Shown: positions 17,825 to 25,570, numbered from the stretch's first letter. The stretch is 40,797 nt of DNA from Bacillus timonensis (GCF_000285535.1 NZ_HE610987.1:18295-59091), one strand, 5' to 3'. Notes: generated by a model not told the origin, from the sequence alone. Made by a program: numbers and translations.

Positions 17825-17949
17825 CAGACTGTTGACAAACGCTCGCATCCTGCGTTGCTTGCCTCGCTCGTCCGCTCATGAAGGCAACTTCTATTCGCGT
17901 CTTCACTCAGCTGCGCGCCTTGTCTGACAAGCGCTCTCAAGACAGTCTG
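17825..17949. repeat. GC-rich element with 8-bp inverted ends
   Basis: It starts CAGACTGT (17825-17832) and ends ACAGTCTG (17942-17949). The inside is much richer in G+C than the flanks and holds short repeats (GCTCGC, GCGTTGCTTGCC, CGCTCGTCCGCTC). No ORF is supported. It sits between two identical terminator copies, suggesting an inserted or duplicated mobile repeat of MITE type. Confidence 0.5.
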
Positions 17950-17986
17950 GGACTTGAGTTTAAATTTAGATATCCTTAAAAATTCA

Positions 17987-18018
17987 TGTAGACAAAGTCA
18001 GTACTGACTTTGTCTACA
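17987..18018. repeat. Perfect 32-bp palindrome
   Basis: Half-site TGTAGACAAAGTCAGT followed by its exact reverse complement, with no loop bases. It lies seven bases before the second terminator copy. In RNA it would make a tight 14-bp or longer hairpin; as DNA it could be a dyad binding site. Confidence 0.8.
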
Positions 18019-18024
18019 CTCTGA

Positions 18025-18050
18025 AAACCCGTTTTTTAACGGGTTTTTTG
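18025..18050 (+). terminator. Second, intact copy of the terminator
   Basis: Stem AAACCCGTT/AACGGGTTT followed by TTT and G; identical over 22 bases to 17803-17824. The T run is complete here, so this copy is likely the functional terminator. Confidence 0.75.
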
Positions 18051-18111
18051 TTTGGATTTTTTTGGGATGGATAAAATAATACTATATTACTTAGAAAGTG
18101 AGGAATCTTCG

Positions 18112-18231
18112 ATGGCAAAAGAAAAAAAGCGTGACAATAAGTCAAAAAGCACATTAAGTAGCATGCAGGAGGTTACATATTCTAGGGAATTCAAAATGGC
18201 TGATCGAGCCGGAGGATTTACGAAAAAGTAG
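18112..18231 (+). CDS. yfhE: YfhE family small protein
   Basis: 39-residue Lys-rich protein MAKEKKRDNKSKSTLSSMQE then VTYSREFKMADRAGGFTKK. The block EVTYSREFK-ADRAGG is that of the YfhE family (function unknown). The ATG follows AAGTGAGGAATCTTCG. It is next to yfhD, as in B. subtilis. Too short for most gene callers but well supported by motif and context. Confidence 0.85.
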   Translation: MAKEKKRDNKSKSTLSSMQEVTYSREFKMADRAGGFTKK

Positions 18232-18339
18232 GAAATACATATTAAATTCTTCCACTTATTAAGTTGATTTTCAAGGTCATCCTATAATTGAGAAGGTTGC
18301 TTTGCAGCCTCTCCATTTATTTTAGGGATGGTGTTTATA

Positions 18340-18528
18340 ATGGGAAGATCAAGAGGGCAAAAAACTCGAGATAAGAACAAAGGGAACTTACCACAAGTCC
18401 CGAAAGACATGAAATCGGATGGTCGTGATGTCGAGTTCTCACGTGAACTTGCTGACCAAGACGATTTAGAGGCTCTTGCACGCTCTAATGCAGCAGATGC
18501 TAGAGCGAAAAAACGTAAAAAGAAATAA
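18340..18528 (+). CDS. yfhD: YfhD family small protein
   Basis: 62-residue charged protein MGRSRGQKTRDKNKGNLPQV, then DVEFSRELADQDDLEALARS, and a Lys/Arg-rich tail. This is the YfhD family pattern (RDKN--LPQ, EFS-ELAD--D-EA). The ATG at 18340 follows AGGGATGGTG; an ATG four codons earlier lies against that site. Function unknown; probably sporulation-related by association. Confidence 0.85.
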   Translation: MGRSRGQKTRDKNKGNLPQVPKDMKSDGRDVEFSRELADQDDLEALARSNAADARAKKRKKK

Positions 18529-18542
18529 GCATGGCATGAGAA

Positions 18543-18575
18543 AACCGAAGGACAGCCGTCCTTCGGTTTATTGTT
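18543..18575 (+). terminator. Rho-independent terminator of yfhD
   Basis: Stem AACCGAAGGAC/GTCCTTCGGTT with loop AGCC, followed by TATTGTTTT, 14 bp after the stop codon. Confidence 0.85.
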
Positions 18576-18692
18576 TTGGCTGCTTGCCCCCCTCGTCCCT
18601 TTTATCCTGCAACATATTTATGACACATTACATAGGTTTAACGCATAAAATGAATCGATTGCATATACTCATTATTCATGGAGGTGAATGAA

Positions 18693-19742
18693 ATGGAGTA
18701 TTCAATTACAAGAGATTATATTCGTTTTGGAAATTCTCGTTCAGGACAAAAAATTTCAAAGGTCCGTTTTATTGTGAGTCATGATACAGGTAATCCTGGT
18801 TCAACTGCCTATGGAAATAGAAATTATTTTGATCGATCACAGCCAAGTGCGTCTGCCCATACTTTCATTGATGATAAATATATATTAGAAATAATTCCAC
18901 TTAATGAAAAAGCATGGCATGTTCGCTACAATATAACAAAAGACAACGCAATGTATGGGGATGATGCAAATGATGCAGCAATTGGTGTAGAGTTTTGTCA
19001 TGGTGGGAAGATTAATTTCCAGGAGGCATATAATCGATACGTTTGGTACCATGCTTATTTATGTGACAAATACAATTTAGATCCGAAAAGACATATTGTT
19101 GCACATAGTACATTAGACCCTTCAAGAAGATCAGACCCACAAAATGCATTGCGCCCACATGGTATATCTTGGGAAGAATTTATAAATGATGTACAGGAGT
19201 CATATAATCGTGACTTTAAAGGGATTCCAACCAGCAAACCTAAGCCTGTTGTTGCTGGAGTATCTACACGACTTCCAATTCGAAGAGGTAATAAAGGTCC
19301 ATTTGTAAAGGAGATTCAAGAAGACTTAATTCATGCTGGTTTCCCGATGCCTGGTTATGGTGCCGATGGAAGTTTCGGTCCTGCAACCGAGCGTGCAGTC
19401 ATGCGCTTCCAAAAACGATATGGATTAGCTGTGGATGGACTAGTAGGACCAGCCACTTTGAAAAAGCTTGGAGAAGTCATAAAGCAGAATATTTCTACCC
19501 ACGAGGAGTTTCCACTTCCGGATGGAGTTTGGGGACGAGGAGACAAGGGTGAAGAAGTTCGTATGATTCAACGTGCATTAAAGCATATCAATTTTGACCC
19601 TAAAATGATTGACGGTAGCTATGGTCCATTAACCGAAGATGCCGTTCGAAGATTTCAATCGATGTATGCTGCTCTTGCAGATGATGGAATATACGGTCCA
19701 AACACGAAAAAATATATACAGATGGAATTAAATGATATGTAA
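18693..19742 (+). CDS. N-acetylmuramoyl-L-alanine amidase with two peptidoglycan-binding domains
   Basis: 349-residue cell-wall hydrolase. Amidase_2 domain, residues about 1-165: FIVSHDTGNPG with the zinc ligand His30, SASAHTFIDD, EKAWHVRYN, GVEFCHGG, and HIVAHSTLDPSRRSDP with the second His and the catalytic-site Asp. Two PG_binding_1 repeats follow: GNKGPFVKEIQEDLIHAG to GLVGPATLKKL, and GDKGEEVRMIQRALKHI to GIYGPNTKKYI. There is no signal peptide, as in prophage-type XlyA/CwlA enzymes, so release would need holin action, mother-cell lysis or another route. The ATG at 18693 follows GGAGGTG; an ATG at 18678 overlaps that site. There are no phage genes beside it. Confidence 0.92.
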   Translation: MEYSITRDYIRFGNSRSGQKISKVRFIVSHDTGNPGSTAYGNRNYFDRSQPSASAHTFIDDKYILEIIPLNEKAWHVRYNITKDNAMYGDDANDAAIGVEFCHGGKINFQEAYNRYVWYHAYLCDKYNLDPKRHIVAHSTLDPSRRSDPQNALRPHGISWEEFINDVQESYNRDFKGIPTSKPKPVVAGVSTRLPIRRGNKGPFVKEIQEDLIHAGFPMPGYGADGSFGPATERAVMRFQKRYGLAVDGLVGPATLKKLGEVIKQNISTHEEFPLPDGVWGRGDKGEEVRMIQRALKHINFDPKMIDGSYGPLTEDAVRRFQSMYAALADDGIYGPNTKKYIQMELNDM

Positions 19743-19768
19743 ACCCACTGGCTTCAGTGGGTTTTTAT
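19742..19768 (+). terminator. Rho-independent terminator of the amidase gene
   Basis: Stem AACCCACTG/CAGTGGGTT with loop GCTT, then a T run, immediately at the amidase stop codon. Confidence 0.85.
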
Positions 19769-19803
19769 TTATTGACTTTAGTTGTTCTGTCGCAAATTGA
19801 ACG

Positions 19804-19895
19804 ATTAGCCATAAGTGATTGACTAACAGCCATAAAACTTAATTAACAGCCATATACAGTTTGCTAACGGCCATAAAATTTAAATAACAGCCAAA
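19804..19895. repeat. Five tandem copies of an AACAGCCATAAAA-like motif, 20.5-bp period
   Basis: The AGCC (or GGCC) cores begin at 19807, 19828, 19848, 19869 and 19889, i.e. spacings of 21, 20, 21 and 20 bp. The consensus is TAACAGCCATAAAA followed by an AT-rich spacer that differs between copies. It lies between the amidase terminator and the 3' end of the LarC-like gene. The spacing places all copies on one face of the helix. No palindrome within units, so it is not a CRISPR array. Confidence 0.7.
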
Positions 19896-19906
19896 AGGCA
19901 AGTAAT

Positions 19907-20380
19907 TCACTGTTTATGGTACTCTTTCCAAACCTCTTCATATACTTTTTTTAGGGGAATTCCATATTTTTCTGCTATCTGGCGGCAATCCTCGTACTCT
20001 GGAGACTTTTGAACGGATTTTCCCTCGAAAATTCCTTCTTTTACTGTGACTTTGCCCCATTTTGTAATAACTTCTGTAAAAATTCTCTCTAGTCGATGAA
20101 CGGTCAGTGGATAATACCGCAAGCCTAACGTCGTTGTTTCCCTAAACAAAATTTCTTTTATTTTGTCTAAATTGCTTTTTGAACAAAGTAGCTGTAAAAG
20201 AACTGCTGGCCGATTTTTCTTCATATAAATTGGAGTATAATAAACGTCATTTGCCCCTGCTTCAAATAATAAATCCATACAAAAGCCCAACCATTCGCCG
20301 GACATATTATCAAGGTTTACTTCAAGCTTGATCATTTCATTATCAATATGTTCATGATTGGGAGGAAGCTTTTTATCCAT
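19907..20380 (-). CDS. Stand-alone LarC C-terminal (LarC2-like) nickel insertion protein
   Basis: 157-residue cytoplasmic protein. IKLEVNLDNMSGEWLGFCMD, LFEAGANDVYYTPIYMKKNR and KGRPA-like PAVLLQLLCS are the C-terminal half of LarC, the enzyme that puts nickel into the pincer cofactor of lactate racemase; RETTTLGLRYYPLTVHRLER continues the match. LarC1 and the other lar genes are not nearby. In Lactobacillus the two halves are joined by programmed frameshifting. Here no LarC1 half precedes the start, so this part stands alone. It lies 21 bp after the Bcr/CflA gene and is probably cotranscribed with it. Confidence 0.8.
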   Translation of the reverse strand: MDKKLPPNHEHIDNEMIKLEVNLDNMSGEWLGFCMDLLFEAGANDVYYTPIYMKKNRPAVLLQLLCSKSNLDKIKEILFRETTTLGLRYYPLTVHRLERIFTEVITKWGKVTVKEGIFEGKSVQKSPEYEDCRQIAEKYGIPLKKVYEEVWKEYHKQ

Positions 20381-20401
20381 GATTCCTCTACCTTTCGTTT
20401 T

Positions 20402-21634
20402 CTATATTTTAAACTCTTTTCGTACCTTATTAGTCTGTACACGTATCGTAGCTTTATGGATTAATCCATAATAAGATAAGAATGCAAAAAAGCTTGCTAA
20501 AAAGATAATGATCCCCATTGGTACTGCTGAATACTCACCTGCTAAGCCGACAAGTGGAGCCGTTAACGAGCCAAAGAAAAATGGCAAAACCCCCAATAGC
20601 GCAGAAGCACTACCTGCAATATGACCTTGAGATTCCATTGCTAACGAAAAGGATGTTGTCGAAATGATAGAAATCGAACAAACAAAAAAGAAAATTGGAA
20701 TTGCAAATAAGAATAGCGGTGCTTTTAGGAAAATGGCCACGAGTAATAAAGCAGCAGATGTATTAGCCATAATCAAACCAATATTTAAAAACGTTTTTTC
20801 AGATATGATATCAGAAAGACGGCCAACTGACTGACTTCCGATGATTAAAGCAATACCATTTACGCCAAATAATAAACTAAATCCTTGAGGAGATACACCG
20901 TAAATATTTTGATACACAAACGAAATACCTGATACGTATGCAAAAATTCCTGCGATGATAAATGATTGTGTCAGTGTATATCCAGCAAACTGACGATCCT
21001 TTAAAAGCGTTCCGAAATTGTTTACTATTTGTGAAAGGTTACTAGGAACTCGGTTCTCTTGTGGAAGTGTTTCTTCTAGTTTCCACACAATAGTTAATAA
21101 TAACACGAGACCTATAACGCTCAAAACGAAAAACACCCAGGTCCAATCTCCGAATGCCAAGATTCCCCCACCAGCTATTGGCGCAACAATTGGTCCAAGA
21201 TTTCCGACTAACATTAACAATGCGAAAAACTTCGTAAGCTCCCTGCCACTATAAACGTCTCGAACAATGGCTCGAGAAATCACAAGCCCTCCGGCTGCCA
21301 CAAATCCTTGCACAAACCGAGAAGTGATAAAGAAATAAATATTGGGAGCAAATGCACATGTTAATGAAGCGAGAAAATATAAACCTAGAAAAACAAGCAA
21401 TGGTTTGCGTCGTCCATGAACATCACTCATTGGCCCAATGATTAATTGCCCTAGTCCTAGTCCTAAAAGGCATGATGTCAAACTAATTTGAACAAGTGAT
21501 GCATTTGTATGATAATCTTCAACTATAGTAGGAAATGATGGCAAATACGTGTCAATGGTAAATGGACCTAAAAGTCCGAGCGCTCCTAAAATAAGCGCAA
21601 GTTGTATACGTTTCGTTCCTGTTAAATTTTTCAA
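20402..21634 (-). CDS. Bcr/CflA family multidrug efflux MFS transporter
   Basis: 410-residue exporter with 12 membrane spans, H+-driven. The N-terminus GPFTIDTYLPSFPTI, loop 2-3 motif GPMSDVHGRRKPLL (MFS motif A), RFVQGFVAAGG and SRAIVRDVYSGREL are typical of the Bcr/CflA group (bicyclomycin, chloramphenicol type resistance); GPIVAPIAGGGIL is the antiporter motif C region. The TTG start at 21632-21634 (KNLTGTKRIQLALILG) is chosen because AGAAAGGTG lies ten bases before; an earlier TTG at 21658 is in front of that site. It is close in type to B. subtilis YdgK. It has an unusual upstream region resembling the GPH promoters. Confidence 0.9.
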   Translation of the reverse strand: MKNLTGTKRIQLALILGALGLLGPFTIDTYLPSFPTIVEDYHTNASLVQISLTSCLLGLGLGQLIIGPMSDVHGRRKPLLVFLGLYFLASLTCAFAPNIYFFITSRFVQGFVAAGGLVISRAIVRDVYSGRELTKFFALLMLVGNLGPIVAPIAGGGILAFGDWTWVFFVLSVIGLVLLLTIVWKLEETLPQENRVPSNLSQIVNNFGTLLKDRQFAGYTLTQSFIIAGIFAYVSGISFVYQNIYGVSPQGFSLLFGVNGIALIIGSQSVGRLSDIISEKTFLNIGLIMANTSAALLLVAIFLKAPLFLFAIPIFFFVCSISIISTTSFSLAMESQGHIAGSASALLGVLPFFFGSLTAPLVGLAGEYSAVPMGIIIFLASFFAFLSYYGLIHKATIRVQTNKVRKEFKI

Positions 21635-21789
21635 TATAAATTTACACCTTTCTGTCAATACTTATTGAGGCTTATGGATGTTGGTGGTGTCCATGTCCTT
21701 TTCCCTTTAATCAGGTATCATTTTTTATATAACTTCCATTCTATTTTAGTTAATGTTATAGAATTTCAGTACAGTAATATTGAAAACTT

Positions 21790-21936
21790 GTTAATGCTGC
21801 CTCCCTTTCATGTAACCCTTTTCATCATAAAATAAAAAAATATTCGTTTGCTAAACAAACTATTTTTTTGGTAATTTATTGGTCTAATAAACTTTTTATG
21901 AATTGAACTTTATCACCTATTGCATATTATTGTCAA
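21790..21936 (-). promoter_or_regulatory. Promoter, dyad and GPH-like leader upstream of the Bcr/CflA gene
   Basis: TTGACA (complement of 21931-21936) and TAAAGT (21907-21912) are 18 bp apart with TG before the -10. Downstream lie the dyads GTTTGCTAAACAAAC (21846-21860) and TTATTGGTCTAATAA (about 21880-21894). Further on, the minus strand reads TGAAAAGGGTTACATG and GGGAGG. The same order of elements is in front of the first GPH gene (23650-23778). The remaining gap 21659-21789 holds no gene. Confidence 0.55.
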
Positions 21937-22025
21937 TAGACTTTGAATACTATTAATAGAATAATATTTTACTACTCCTATATGAGGCAATATTCTCCTC
22001 CTCGATACTACTAGAATTATAGGAA

Positions 22026-22053
22026 ATAAAAAATAGCCCATCAAGCTGGGCTA
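22026..22053 (-). terminator. Rho-independent terminator of GPH gene 1
   Basis: Stem TAGCCCA/TGGGCTA with loop of six, followed on the minus strand by a T run; 11 bp after the stop codon. Confidence 0.85.
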
Positions 22054-22063
22054 CTTTTTCCAA

Positions 22064-23566
22064 TTATTTAGCTATCCCTGAATCCGGTGTAAATGGAGTT
22101 GGTGGAAAATCGCCATTTCCTTTTCTTTTCTTCTCAGAAATGCCCTTTTGGATTTCTTCCATTCTCTTTGCATCTAACTTATAGAATTTCATTGCGACAA
22201 GAGATACAACTAAACAAAGAGCTGGTAGTCCAAATGCTAACAATAATGTTGTATAGAATAAAGGTGTAGTTAAAGCTTCGCCAACCTCTGGGAATTTTTC
22301 TTTGTAACCAATAAAACCAACAACAAAACCAACAATTGTCGGAGCTAATGATGAAACAAGTTGGTCAATAAATGAGAAAATGGTTCCCATCATTCCTGGT
22401 ACATATCGGCCAGATTTATGTGTTTCATAGTCAGATACATCAGCAATCATTGGAATAACAAACGTTGATGGTACACCTGCAAACGCTCTTGCCACTGCAT
22501 ATAAAATTAAGAATAATACAGTCGTAACTCCAATATCGCTAAGTGAAATTGAAGTTGGATCAATTAATGTAAATAGAGCTATCAATCCTGTAAAGGCTAG
22601 TATTGCAATCCAACATGATATTATATATGATTTTCTCAATCCAACTTTTCTAGCAACTATAACTACAAGGAACGTAATTAGCAGACCTGGTACTAATGTT
22701 ATAAGACCTATAGTACCACTTAAAGAATAGTCCCCTAACAGGATACCGAATAACATTACCCCAACTACCGAATACCCAAAGATAGACATTCCCAACTTAT
22801 CAAAAGAAGCAGAAATGGATAACAATTGCAATGGTCTATTTCCTTTAATAACACCCCAATATTCACGAAGCGTTGTTTTCGTTGTCTCTTCTCCTAAACC
22901 ATAGTACTCTTTTTTATCCTTCGACCAAATTCCTCTGATTGCTAGAGCAGCAAACACTGCCGAAAGGATAAGTGCAACAATATTTAATTCGGTAAACAAT
23001 GGTAGAGTAAAGCCTCCATATTTCCCTATCAAATAAGAGGAAACGTAAATTTGCCCACCTGTAAAAATTACTGCATTAAACACCCCATCAAATATTGAAA
23101 AGATTGGACGTTGTTTTGGATCATTTGTTAAGACTGTTTGTGCTGCTTTTGTAACACTCGTTTGAAGGGAATATCCAATTTTATTGACAATTAACATTGC
23201 TGTAAAGAAAAGAAACTGCATGGATTCTGGTAATAAATGAGTTACACTGTAGATTGTGATAATAGTACCTGCCGAAATCACATTCCCTACGACAATTAAC
23301 GGTGAAAATTTCCCAAACTTACCTTCTGTTTTATCAATGATATAGCCAATTGCGGGATCAATTAATCCATCAAATAAACGTGCAGCCATTAAAAGTGTGC
23401 TTACCAACATAACTGCAAGACCAGCTACTCCTGTTGCATAATAAGTTACGAAACCTAATGCAAACAAATGAAGATTCGATGAAGTATTATTTAGTGTGAA
23501 AAAACCGATTTGCCATAACCTTGCCGTGTGGTAACTCTGTCCATTGTCTATTGTTTTATTAGACAT
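22064..23566 (-). CDS. GPH-family sugar:cation symporter 1
   Basis: 500-residue, 12-span MFS-type importer of the glycoside-pentoside-hexuronide family (MelB/UidB/XynB type). The N-terminus HTARLWQIGFFTLNNTSSNL leads to the family signature ARLFDGLIDPAIGYIIDKTE and GKFGKFSPLIV. The central block VTKAAQTVLTNDPKQRPIFS and MIADVSDYETHKSGRYVPGM are shared with the two paralogues downstream. Substrate unknown; a glycoside or hexuronide is inferred from the family and from uxaC in the locus. The ATG follows GAGGGGAAAAA. It is transcribed alone: own promoter and terminator. Confidence 0.9.
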   Translation of the reverse strand: MSNKTIDNGQSYHTARLWQIGFFTLNNTSSNLHLFALGFVTYYATGVAGLAVMLVSTLLMAARLFDGLIDPAIGYIIDKTEGKFGKFSPLIVVGNVISAGTIITIYSVTHLLPESMQFLFFTAMLIVNKIGYSLQTSVTKAAQTVLTNDPKQRPIFSIFDGVFNAVIFTGGQIYVSSYLIGKYGGFTLPLFTELNIVALILSAVFAALAIRGIWSKDKKEYYGLGEETTKTTLREYWGVIKGNRPLQLLSISASFDKLGMSIFGYSVVGVMLFGILLGDYSLSGTIGLITLVPGLLITFLVVIVARKVGLRKSYIISCWIAILAFTGLIALFTLIDPTSISLSDIGVTTVLFLILYAVARAFAGVPSTFVIPMIADVSDYETHKSGRYVPGMMGTIFSFIDQLVSSLAPTIVGFVVGFIGYKEKFPEVGEALTTPLFYTTLLLAFGLPALCLVVSLVAMKFYKLDAKRMEEIQKGISEKKRKGNGDFPPTPFTPDSGIAK

Positions 23567-23682
23567 TTTTTCCCCTCCTCTTTATAAAAACGCATTCATT
23601 TTGCTCATTTTCGAATCAGCTAATTCGTACCCATGACTCCTCCTCACCCCGCATGTAAACCCTTTCATATTTTGTAAAAAAA

Positions 23683-23729
23683 AATATTTGTTCACCCAAC
23701 CAACTAAATATTGGTAAATAGTTGGTTGG
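23683..23729 (-). promoter_or_regulatory. XylR-type operator(s) of GPH gene 1
   Basis: Read on the minus strand, 23683-23707 is TTAGTTGGTT-GGGTG-AACAAATATT, the layout of the ROK/XylR operator (TTAGTTTGTT-N5-AACAAACTAA). A second half-site forms with it a perfect 11-bp inverted repeat, CCAACCAACTA (23696-23706) and TAGTTGGTTGG (23719-23729). A promoter, TTGACA (23773-23778), 18 bp, TAGACT (23749-23754), lies upstream. A cre-like TGAAAGGGTTTACA (23654-23667) differs from the CcpA consensus in the central CG. Confidence 0.6.
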
Positions 23730-23920
23730 ATAAATTATATATGAAAGTAGTCTATCACCCAACTTAAATAGTTGTCAATATATTTTGAAAAATATTAATT
23801 TAAGTAATTTTTAAACTTCTACATTTGCAAGACTGTACGATTTCTATAATGAAATTAACATGAATGAACAAAGAAAAATCGATGAGAAAGCTTTACATAG
23901 TATTAGAATTAAATAAAACC

Positions 23921-23967
23921 AAAAAGCCCCTTTGTCTTCGTGAGAACCACTTAGACAAAGAGGGCTT
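23921..23967 (-). terminator. Rho-independent terminator of GPH gene 2
   Basis: Long stem AAGCCCTCTTTGTCT paired with AGACAAAGGGGCTT (one mismatch), followed by TTTTGG on the minus strand. It is about 38 bp past the stop codon. Between it and the GPH1 promoter only an 18-codon ORF without ribosome binding site is seen. Confidence 0.85.
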
Positions 23968-24004
23968 AATTTAAACTTAAACGGTTACAAATAAAACCGA
24001 AATA

Positions 24005-25477
24005 TTAGTTTGCAATTTTTTGTTCAGTTGTATGCTTTGATTTTTTAGCAGCAATTGTTGCTTGAATTTCTTCCATTTTCTTATCATCAAGTTCATAACG
24101 GCTCATAATTAAACCAGAGATGACTAAAGCTAAAGCAGGAATACCAAATGCTAAGAGAATTGTAACTACTTTAAGTTCTGGTGTTAATGAATCTGTAACA
24201 GTTGGGAATGCATCTTTAAATCCGATTAGAGCAACTGCAAAACCAACGATAGCTGGTGCTAAGGATGTGATTAGTTTGTCTATGAATGAGAACATTGTTC
24301 CAATCATGCCCGGTACATATCTTCCTGACTTACTAGTTTCATAGTCAGAAACGTCAGCAATCATTGGGTTTACAAGAGTTGATGGAACACCGCCAAAGCC
24401 CATTGCCATCGTATATAAAACTAGGAATAAGATTGTTGCGAACCCTAAATTACTCATAGAAATTGTTGAACCATCAACAAACATGAACATACCAATTAAT
24501 ACGACGAATGTTCCTAATGCAATCCAAGTTGAGAATAGGAAAGCTTTTTTCATACCCGTTTTTCTTGCTTTTGCTACTGCCCAGAATGTAATTAATAAAG
24601 TTGGAACAATGGTAATCATTGATACTGTACCACTTAATGCATAATCACCAATTAAGATACCAAATAACATAACAACTACTACTGCGTGACGTAATAGGGA
24701 GAACGCTAATTTGTCAACGGTTACAGCTGTAATCAATTTTAATAATGGTTTGTTGTTTTTTAGTATTGGCCAGAAGTCACGGAATTTTGTTTGAACTGTA
24801 TCTTCTGCTAATCCGAAAAATTCCTTCTTATCCTTACTTGATATTCCAATTACAGCCAATACTGTAAATACACCAGCAAGGATAATAGCAAGAGTATTTA
24901 ACTCTGTGAATAGGCCCATTGTGAAGTCACCATATTTTTTAACTAAGAATGAAGCAACATAAACTTGTCCGCCTGTGAAAAGTAATGTGTTGTAAACACC
25001 ATCAAACACTGCAAATAATGGACGTTGTTTCGGATCATTCGTTAAAACAGTTTGTGCTGCTTTTGTTACAGATGTTTGACATGTATAACCAATAATGTGG
25101 ATTGCATAAATTAGAATAAAGAATAGTAATCGAAATGATTCAGGTAATAAGTGTGTTACATTGAATAATACTAATACCGAACCAGCTAAGATAATATTTC
25201 CTATAATCATAAATGGTCGGAACTTACCAAACTTACCATCCGTTTTGTCTACCATAAATCCAACAATTGGATCTGTAATTCCGTCAAAAATTCTCATAGA
25301 AGTTAAAATTGTACTTACTACAACGACTGAAATTCCTGCAAATCCAGCTGCATAATAGGATACAAATGCCATGATAAACAGATATAAGTTTGTTGCGGTA
25401 TTATTTAGCGCGAAGAAACCAATTTCCCAAAGCTTTGCTTTGTTATACTGCTCATTATTTACAGCTACTGTTGCCAT
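24005..25477 (-). CDS. GPH-family sugar:cation symporter 2
   Basis: 490-residue paralogue of the neighbouring symporters, with 12 membrane spans. It shows YNKAKLWEIGFFALNNTATN, RIFDGITDPIVGFMVDKTDG, KFGKFRPFM and MIADVSDYETSKSGRYVPGM. The start ATG 25475-25477 (MATVAVNNEQYN) follows GGGAGGTTACTCG; the open frame begins 12 codons earlier without a better site. It has its own promoter with a cre-like site and a XylR-type operator, and its own terminator, so it can be induced separately. Substrate unknown. Confidence 0.9.
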   Translation of the reverse strand: MATVAVNNEQYNKAKLWEIGFFALNNTATNLYLFIMAFVSYYAAGFAGISVVVVSTILTSMRIFDGITDPIVGFMVDKTDGKFGKFRPFMIIGNIILAGSVLVLFNVTHLLPESFRLLFFILIYAIHIIGYTCQTSVTKAAQTVLTNDPKQRPLFAVFDGVYNTLLFTGGQVYVASFLVKKYGDFTMGLFTELNTLAIILAGVFTVLAVIGISSKDKKEFFGLAEDTVQTKFRDFWPILKNNKPLLKLITAVTVDKLAFSLLRHAVVVVMLFGILIGDYALSGTVSMITIVPTLLITFWAVAKARKTGMKKAFLFSTWIALGTFVVLIGMFMFVDGSTISMSNLGFATILFLVLYTMAMGFGGVPSTLVNPMIADVSDYETSKSGRYVPGMIGTMFSFIDKLITSLAPAIVGFAVALIGFKDAFPTVTDSLTPELKVVTILLAFGIPALALVISGLIMSRYELDDKKMEEIQATIAAKKSKHTTEQKIAN

Positions 25478-25542
25478 ATCGAGTAACCTCCCTAGCGGTT
25501 CAACCGCTTTCATAAAAAGTTATAAAAACATTCTTTCATTTT

Positions 25543-25570
25543 ATACGCTTTCAAATAACGCTTTCATTTT
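25543..25570 (-). promoter_or_regulatory. Tandem cre-like sites downstream of the GPH2 operator
   Basis: The minus strand reads TGAAAGCGTT and, 5 bases on, TGAAAGCGTA. Each matches the left half and centre of the CcpA site TGWAARCGYTWNCW with mismatches in the right end. They lie in the leader, in the position of a roadblock site. Confidence 0.4.

Noticed and set aside
19804-19895. CRISPR array
   Set aside because: The repeat core is only about 10-13 bp, the spacers are about 8-10 bp, and there are no cas genes.
23860-23916. Plus-strand ORF of 18 codons between GPH1 and GPH2
   Set aside because: It has no ribosome binding site, and any likeness to the start of a longer enzyme is too short to trust.
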